NCBI GenBank assembly: GCA_013372965.1
Contig: JABXIR010000193.1
Coordinates: 1 to 11,785, forward strand
Reading direction: 5' to 3'
Source of the DNA: Gammaproteobacteria bacterium
GTDB taxonomy: Bacteria; Pseudomonadota; Gammaproteobacteria; Pseudomonadales; DSM-25080
Length of the DNA: 11,785 bases
The notes beneath the pieces are model-generated. The model was not told where the DNA came from. It did no database searches and saw only the letters and a program-made list of their open reading frames with translations. Shown here piece by piece: positions 7,565 through 11,785 of the stretch. A program made the translations under genes and the position numbers. Within the stretch, counting starts at the first letter, position 1; each line of letters begins with the position of its first letter.

Positions 7565-7718
7565 AGCGTCGCTTTGCTTTTGAAAAGTTTTGTAGTGCGC
7601 ATCATTCATCGAGATTATGACATGTCAATTTGGTACACCCGCCCGCCTCATGCTTTTAACCTCTAGAAGCGGTAAAATTGCCACGATCCACACACTTTGA
7701 CCTAAAGGACAGTACTCA
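7565..7718. promoter_or_regulatory. Divergent intergenic region between mpl and the PPi-phosphofructokinase gene
   Basis: This is the only sizeable non-coding gap, and it should drive both the leftward operon and the rightward kinase gene. The kinase start has AAAGGA 9 nt before its ATG (7719). A plus-strand pair TTGGTA (7630-7635) and TTTTAA (7654-7659) with an 18-nt spacer matches the consensus poorly, so I do not call it. The minus-strand candidate is listed separately. A perfect 10-bp palindrome, TGACATGTCA, lies at 7618-7627. Confidence 0.6.
7601..7628 (-). promoter_or_regulatory. Candidate sigma-70 promoter for the mpl operon
   Basis: On the minus strand a perfect -35 box TTGACA (7628-7623) is followed after 16 nt by AATGAT (7606-7601), which matches four of six -10 bases. 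The start of transcription would fall near 7594, about 30 nt before the chosen mpl ATG. The -35 box overlaps a 10-bp palindrome. The spacing is slightly short and the -10 box is imperfect. Confidence 0.4.
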
Positions 7719-8972
7719 ATGACTGTGAAGAATGCGTTTTACGCTCAATCTGGGGGCGTTACCGCTGTCATTAATGCCACGGCCTGTGGCCTAATTCAAG
7801 CAGCACGTCAAAATCCGGACAAAATCGGCAAGGTTTACGCTGGCCGAAACGGAATTATCGGCGCGCTTCGTGAGGAGCTTATTGACACCTCGGTATACTC
7901 CGACGAAGAAATTCAAGCCCTTCGACACACGCCAGCGGGAGCATTCGGATCTTGTCGCTACAAACTGAAGAGTTTTGAAGAAAATATTGAAGAATACCGC
8001 CGCTTAATCGATGTTTTTAAGGCGCACGATATTGGTTACTTCTTCTATAACGGGGGCAATGACTCTCAAGACACCGCGTATAAGATTTCTCAGCTGTCCG
8101 AGAAAATGGACTACCCGATTATTTGCGTCGGTATTCCTAAAACTGTCGATAACGACCTTCCGATCACTGACTTCTGTCCAGGGTTTGGCTCGGTCGCTAA
8201 GTACGTTGCTGTTTCCATCATGGAAGCCTCGTTTGATATTCGATCGATGTGCGAATCGTCGACGAAAGTCTTCATCATGGAAGTGATGGGACGTCACGCA
8301 GGCTGGATTGCTGCCGCTGGCGGACTGGCACAGCAGCAAGACGGCGATGCACCGCAGATCATCCTGTTCCCAGAAATCAGCTTCGACAAGCAGAAGTTTT
8401 TAGCGAAGGTTAAAGCATCGGTTGATACCCACGGTTACTGCTCAATCGTCGTATCCGAAGGGGTTCAGTTTGAAGACGGTGATTTTCTGTCTGCATCGTC
8501 TAATGTAGATGCATTTGGCCACGCGCAACTCGGTGGCGTCGCTCCTATTTTGGCTAACATGGTGAAAGCGGAACTGGGTTATAAATACCACTGGGCGCTC
8601 GCGGATTACCTTCAACGATCAGCGCGTCACATTGCGTCAAAAACTGACGTGGAGCTGGCCTACCAGGCAGGCGCTAAAGCCATTGAGTACGCACTTGAAG
8701 GACGTAATGCGGTTATGCCGGCCATTCAGCGTGGCGAGAACGGTGAGTGGAGTTTTATCCCAGCACCTCTCGATAAGATTGCCAACGTAGAGCGTTTCAT
8801 GCCGCGCAACTACATTACAGAGGACGGCTTTGGTATCACCGACGAAGCACGAGCTTACCTTGCACCGCTTATTGAAGGCGAAGACTTCCCACCATTCAAG
8901 AACGGCATTCCAGAGTATGCGACTTATCGTCAAACACTGGCCGAGAAGAAGTTACCGTATTTCGAGGTTTAA
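7719..8972 (+). CDS. Pyrophosphate-dependent 6-phosphofructokinase
   Basis: Phosphorylates fructose-6-phosphate to fructose-1,6-bisphosphate in glycolysis, probably with pyrophosphate as donor and reversibly. The protein has 417 residues and starts with the AQSGGVTAVINA loop. The donor site reads GGNDS (residues 112-116) with Asp115 where ATP enzymes have Gly. The catalytic stretch is PKTVDND with Lys141 in place of the Gly of ATP enzymes, plus Asp144 and Asp146. These two changes are the accepted marks of PPi specificity. MGRHAGW follows near residue 189. The ATG at 7719 has AAAGGA 9 nt upstream. It is the only plus-strand gene, divergent from mpl and convergent with the small lipoprotein gene, whose stop overlaps its own. 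Related enzymes in methanotrophs also act on sedoheptulose-7-phosphate, which is possible here. Donor choice is inferred from residues only. Confidence 0.94.
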   Translation: MTVKNAFYAQSGGVTAVINATACGLIQAARQNPDKIGKVYAGRNGIIGALREELIDTSVYSDEEIQALRHTPAGAFGSCRYKLKSFEENIEEYRRLIDVFKAHDIGYFFYNGGNDSQDTAYKISQLSEKMDYPIICVGIPKTVDNDLPITDFCPGFGSVAKYVAVSIMEASFDIRSMCESSTKVFIMEVMGRHAGWIAAAGGLAQQQDGDAPQIILFPEISFDKQKFLAKVKASVDTHGYCSIVVSEGVQFEDGDFLSASSNVDAFGHAQLGGVAPILANMVKAELGYKYHWALADYLQRSARHIASKTDVELAYQAGAKAIEYALEGRNAVMPAIQRGENGEWSFIPAPLDKIANVERFMPRNYITEDGFGITDEARAYLAPLIEGEDFPPFKNGIPEYATYRQTLAEKKLPYFEV

Positions 8973-9343
8973 CTCGACGCCCAGCGAGCGACGTCTTCGG
9001 GCGTCGCTGTCTCTCGACACTCGCCCCTTAAAAAGCCATTCGCAGGATGCGGCGAGCGATCGATGATAAAAAAACCGTTGCGACAAAATTGGTCTTTCTC
9101 GACCTGAGCGGTCGCGCCCGCCAGCATATATTCTTCAAAGGCTTCTGGGTCAAACGTACCACGACTGGAGCGAATAATCCGTTGATTGATGTCGCGCCAT
9201 ACTCGGTAGGTAAATCGTTTGCTGCCGTCTGACGAGACTTGATAGCTCACCGATGAATCAAAGCCCTCAATTCCCCCGAGTTCACCACCTCGACACGCAA
9301 ACGTACTTGCGATAATGAGTACCAATATTCCTCTCAAAAACAC
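8969..9343 (-). CDS. Small putative lipoprotein or secreted protein of unknown function
   Basis: I do not recognise this 124-residue protein. It begins MFLRGILVLIIASTFAC, a short signal-like helix ending in a cysteine (Cys17). The lipobox TFAC is poor, because -3 is Thr and -2 is Phe, so lipid attachment is possible but not sure. The rest is soluble and mixed: a beta-prone part (SYQVSSDGSKRFTYRVWRD), an acidic helix (FDPEAFEEYM), and two further cysteines (87 and 109) that could form a disulfide in the periplasm. The start is a GTG at 9343 with AAGG 8 nt upstream, 10 nt after the tag stop codon, so it is probably co-transcribed with tag. Its stop overlaps the kinase stop on the other strand. 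The proper ribosome site and export signal make a real gene likely. Confidence 0.72.
   Translation of the reverse strand: MFLRGILVLIIASTFACRGGELGGIEGFDSSVSYQVSSDGSKRFTYRVWRDINQRIIRSSRGTFDPEAFEEYMLAGATAQVEKDQFCRNGFFIIDRSPHPANGFLRGECRETATPEDVARWASS
8987..9008 (+). terminator. UUCG-tetraloop hairpin after the phosphofructokinase gene
   Basis: Fourteen bases after the kinase stop codon, 8987-8995 pairs with 9000-9008: nine pairs, one of them a U-G wobble, closed by a C(UUCG)G tetraloop. No clear U-run follows, only GTCTCTCG, so it may be a weak intrinsic terminator or a 3'-end stabiliser of the kinase mRNA. It lies inside the 3' end of the convergent lipoprotein gene. Confidence 0.45.
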
Positions 9344-9353
9344 GTTATTGCCC

Positions 9354-9941
9354 TTACTGCTCGCCCATTCGTTTAGCTAATGTCTCACATGCACTATGAC
9401 GCTCGCAACCTAGGAGATGATCATTGACGAGCCCCATCGCCTGCATGTGAGCATACACAATGGTCGGCCCGACAAAATTAAACCCGAGCTTTTTGAGCGC
9501 TTTACTTATCTTCACCGACAGATCCGTTTGCGCTGGCACGTCAGACATTGAATGAAACTGATTTTGAATCGGTTGACCCTCGACGAAATCCCAGAAGAAT
9601 GATTGCAGCGATTGGCCCGCTTCTAACATCGCCAAATACGCCTGAGCATTGCGGCGCGCACTTTCAATTTTGAGTCGATTACGAATAATGCGCGAGTCGA
9701 GCATTAGCTGCTCAATTCGATGATCCCCCCAGCGCGCCATCTTTTCAGCGTTGAATTGCTCGTAAACCAAGCGATAATCTTCTCGTCGTTTCAATACAGT
9801 TAACCAGCTTAATCCAGCCTGGACTCCCTCGAGTATGAGAAATTCGAAGGTCTTGTGCTCGTCGAGAAGTGGAACACCCCACTCTTCGTCGTGGTAGCGC
9901 TCGTATATATCGCTGCCCTTGCACCAATCGCATTTTGGCAT
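9354..9941 (-). CDS. tag: DNA-3-methyladenine glycosylase I (Tag)
   Basis: Base-excision repair enzyme that removes 3-methyladenine from alkylated DNA. The 195-residue protein has the structural zinc ligands exactly where E. coli Tag has them: Cys4, His17, His175 and Cys179 (the last two in VNDHLLGC). MPKCDWCKGSDIYERYHDEEWG, FEFLILEGVQAGLSW (with the base-recognition Glu) and LGFNFVGPTIVYAHMQAMGLVND are all typical. The ATG at 9941 shares a base with the peptidase stop (TAATG) and follows AAAGGAGG at 4-nt spacing, one of the best ribosome sites in the window. A longer reading to 10073 runs back into the peptidase gene and lacks support. The small lipoprotein gene follows 10 nt later. Confidence 0.97.
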   Translation of the reverse strand: MPKCDWCKGSDIYERYHDEEWGVPLLDEHKTFEFLILEGVQAGLSWLTVLKRREDYRLVYEQFNAEKMARWGDHRIEQLMLDSRIIRNRLKIESARRNAQAYLAMLEAGQSLQSFFWDFVEGQPIQNQFHSMSDVPAQTDLSVKISKALKKLGFNFVGPTIVYAHMQAMGLVNDHLLGCERHSACETLAKRMGEQ

Positions 9942-11785
9942 TATTCCTCCTTTAACCATCGTTGAAAAAACTGATAGGTCATGACTTGGCGCGCTTCGTA
10001 GTCGTCGTAGTTTGAGACCCCGGAATGCCCGCCCTGGGTTACTTCCCAATAATAAAAGTTCAAACCAAGGCAATCGAGCCGCTCGGCGAACCGCCTCGCA
10101 TGCTCGGGGCCCACGCGATCATCGTTCGCAGCGACTGAAATAAAATAGGCGGGTGCCGGAGACGCCGCTGTCACATTATGCAACGGAGAATACGACCTCA
10201 AAACCGCAGAATCCTGTGGGTTTTTCGGGTCGCCGTACTCTTCGATCCACGTTGCTCCTACGCCCAGTTCAGGAAAATTCAGCATGTCAGTCAGTGGCGC
10301 TGCCGCCGCCACAGCAGCAAATTTCTCAGGAGCGATTGCAGCGGTGGCTAGTGCCATCAAACCGCCGTTCGATGCACCGTGAAGCCCCAGCATAGAGGGT
10401 GACGTAAGCCCTCGTTGCACCAAGTCATCGGCCACCGCGATCGTATCCTCGATGGTAAGGCGCTTGTTCCGACGCAGTGCACTGCGATGCCATTCAGCGC
10501 CGTATTCTGCTCCACCACGAACATTTGCAACAACGTAGGAACCCCCTTCGGCAACCCACAGTCCCCCTGCAGGCCCTAGGTACTTCGGGACTTGATTCAT
10601 CGAGAAGCCGCCGTACAACCACATCACGGTCGGTTGAGGGGTCTGTTGTGCTTCATCACGCACAATAAAATAAGGAATTAAAGTACCATCATGCGAGGTT
10701 GCGAAATACTGCTCAGAGACCATTCCGTCGCTATCAAAGCCACTTAAGGCTCTCGCTACTTCGGTGTGTTGGTACTGATCACCACGCGCTTGAATACGAT
10801 ACTGAACGGGTGGATTCACTGGGCTTTCTGTACGCACTATTGCGCCATCTTCGTCGGCATACTCCAGCGTAATGTAGCGAATATCCGGTGACGCAAACAG
10901 CTCCTGTCGATCACCCGTCGCATCGATGACAAAAAGCCTCGATGACACATCCTCTAAAACACTTAGCCAGACGCGATCGTTCGTTACTCGAACGGTGTCA
11001 ATGGTCTGTGAATCATTTGGCACGAATACCGCCTTCACATCCGAGGCGATGGATCCGTCCATACGAAAACTCACCAGCGTTTCTGCGGAGTGATCACGCC
11101 AAGTATCGCGGAGCGTCGCGTACCAGCGGCTCCCATCGAAACCTCGCAGTACCGCACTCGACTGAATCGGCAACGCATGAAGCTGCTGATCGTGAACGAA
11201 CCAATAGCGTGTGTGGCTATAGGTCAGCCATTCTTGCAGAACAATTTGCCCGTTAAGTTCGAAAACTTGAATGCCGATATGGTTCGCTGAGGTATGGAAA
11301 AGACGCTCGGTATGACCTGTCACATCAATCTGATAGAACGAGCGAGGGTAACCGCTTTGAGTTTGATCCGTTTCACTGTCCGCCGCGGTGAACCAGATAT
11401 TGCCGTTGGCGTCGATCACACCGGTACTCTTCGATGGCCAAAAATCCGCCTGATACCATTCATTGTATTGTTTCAGCCAAACGCTTGAGGCATCCTGCCC
11501 ACCCATCGACACGATAGCAACACAACGATCGATGTTCTCGTTACATTCCACGCGATTCACGAACGCACCGGAAGGCACATCTCGCTCTGCGATCAGCGTC
11601 TGTTCCGGGGCATTGTCGCCTGTTTGTGACGCCCGCTGTCGAGTAATCCACCAACTTGCTGCGAAACGACGCCTTTGAACGTAGTGATCAATGTAAGTAT
11701 CGGTGGGAAGCGAACGTATACTCGCGCTGACTCTGTCCATACGTCGCTGATCGCGATCGAAGTCATCCAGCCAAAAACCATCACC
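9941..11785 (-). CDS. Prolyl oligopeptidase-family serine peptidase (S9A), 5' end missing
   Basis: Serine peptidase of family S9A, which cuts short peptides, classically after proline. The 614 visible residues comprise a beta-propeller of roughly 340 residues and a C-terminal alpha/beta hydrolase beginning near MWLYGGFSMNQVPKY. The catalytic triad is visible: Ser472 in HGASNGG, Asp555 in NDDRVGP and His587 in GGHSG (numbers count from the window edge). The Trp in ATWIEEYGD and the Arg in DDRV match the two residues that bind proline and the substrate carbonyl in the porcine enzyme, so true prolyl specificity is plausible. The frame is open to the right edge, and GDGFWLDDFDRDQRRM before the Met at 11740 resembles the family's WLED region, so that Met is not the start. 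Whether a signal peptide exists cannot be seen. Its stop overlaps the tag start. Confidence 0.93.
   Translation of the reverse strand, partial: GDGFWLDDFDRDQRRMDRVSASIRSLPTDTYIDHYVQRRRFAASWWITRQRASQTGDNAPEQTLIAERDVPSGAFVNRVECNENIDRCVAIVSMGGQDASSVWLKQYNEWYQADFWPSKSTGVIDANGNIWFTAADSETDQTQSGYPRSFYQIDVTGHTERLFHTSANHIGIQVFELNGQIVLQEWLTYSHTRYWFVHDQQLHALPIQSSAVLRGFDGSRWYATLRDTWRDHSAETLVSFRMDGSIASDVKAVFVPNDSQTIDTVRVTNDRVWLSVLEDVSSRLFVIDATGDRQELFASPDIRYITLEYADEDGAIVRTESPVNPPVQYRIQARGDQYQHTEVARALSGFDSDGMVSEQYFATSHDGTLIPYFIVRDEAQQTPQPTVMWLYGGFSMNQVPKYLGPAGGLWVAEGGSYVVANVRGGAEYGAEWHRSALRRNKRLTIEDTIAVADDLVQRGLTSPSMLGLHGASNGGLMALATAAIAPEKFAAVAAAAPLTDMLNFPELGVGATWIEEYGDPKNPQDSAVLRSYSPLHNVTAASPAPAYFISVAANDDRVGPEHARRFAERLDCLGLNFYYWEVTQGGHSGVSNYDDYEARQVMTYQFFQRWLKEE

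Noticed and set aside
7565..7609. Longer mpl start at the ATG at 7609
   Set aside because: The extra 15 residues have no counterpart in Mpl, and the candidate promoter would place the mRNA start after this codon.
9942..10073. N-terminal extension of tag into the peptidase gene
   Set aside because: MPKCDWC is the conserved start with zinc ligand Cys4, and it is preceded by AAAGGAGG. The extension is only the other frame of the peptidase.
1..11785. Mobile element, phage, defence or biosynthetic gene cluster
   Set aside because: No transposase, integrase, terminal repeats, nuclease-type defence genes or assembly-line enzymes are visible. All large genes belong to core families.

Overview
The window looks like a stretch of core chromosome from a gammaproteobacterium outside the Enterobacteriaceae, with close to balanced base composition. 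Three things suggest this. NadD, ProA, Mpl, UbiX, Tag and a YeiW-type protein are all closest in style to gammaproteobacterial families. Adjacent mpl-ubiX and proA-nadD pairs are, from memory, familiar from Pseudomonas-like genomes. The phosphofructokinase carries pyrophosphate-type active-site residues, as in several marine and methanotrophic Gammaproteobacteria. I see no tRNA, rRNA, insertion sequence, integrase, phage gene or CRISPR array. Nearly all of the DNA is coding.

The layout has three transcription units. (1) Right block, minus strand (11785 to 8969): a prolyl-oligopeptidase-type serine peptidase cut by the right edge, then tag (3-methyladenine DNA glycosylase I), then a small putative lipoprotein. 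(2) One plus-strand gene (7719-8972): PPi-dependent 6-phosphofructokinase. Its stop codon overlaps the lipoprotein's stop codon tail to tail, and a strong UUCG-loop hairpin follows it. (3) Left block, minus strand (7564 to 1): mpl, ubiX, an MMPL/RND-type membrane exporter, a YeiW-type cysteine-cluster protein, a D-2-hydroxyacid dehydrogenase, proA, and nadD cut by the left edge. The only sizeable intergenic gap is the divergent mpl/phosphofructokinase region (7565-7718).

The left block is very tightly packed. Junctions are a 4-nt ATGA overlap (mpl-ubiX), a 2-nt gap (ubiX-exporter), a TAATG 1-nt overlap (exporter-yeiW), a 25-nt gap, a 2-nt gap, and a 20-nt overlap (proA-nadD). It therefore reads as one operon. 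Its functions are mixed housekeeping: murein peptide recycling (Mpl), prenyl-FMN for ubiquinone synthesis (UbiX), membrane export, hydroxyacid reduction, proline synthesis (ProA) and NAD synthesis (NadD). The right block uses the same coupling: peptidase-tag is TAATG, and tag-lipoprotein has a 10-nt gap.

I found no convincing new multi-gene system. The points most worth a second look are an acidic Asp-Gly-Phe-X tandem repeat inside a periplasmic loop of the exporter (seven 12-bp units), the loss of the acidic TM4 pair in that exporter, a Cys-to-Ala change in UbiX, a probable cofactor-specificity change in the dehydrogenase, and the unknown small lipoprotein linked to tag.
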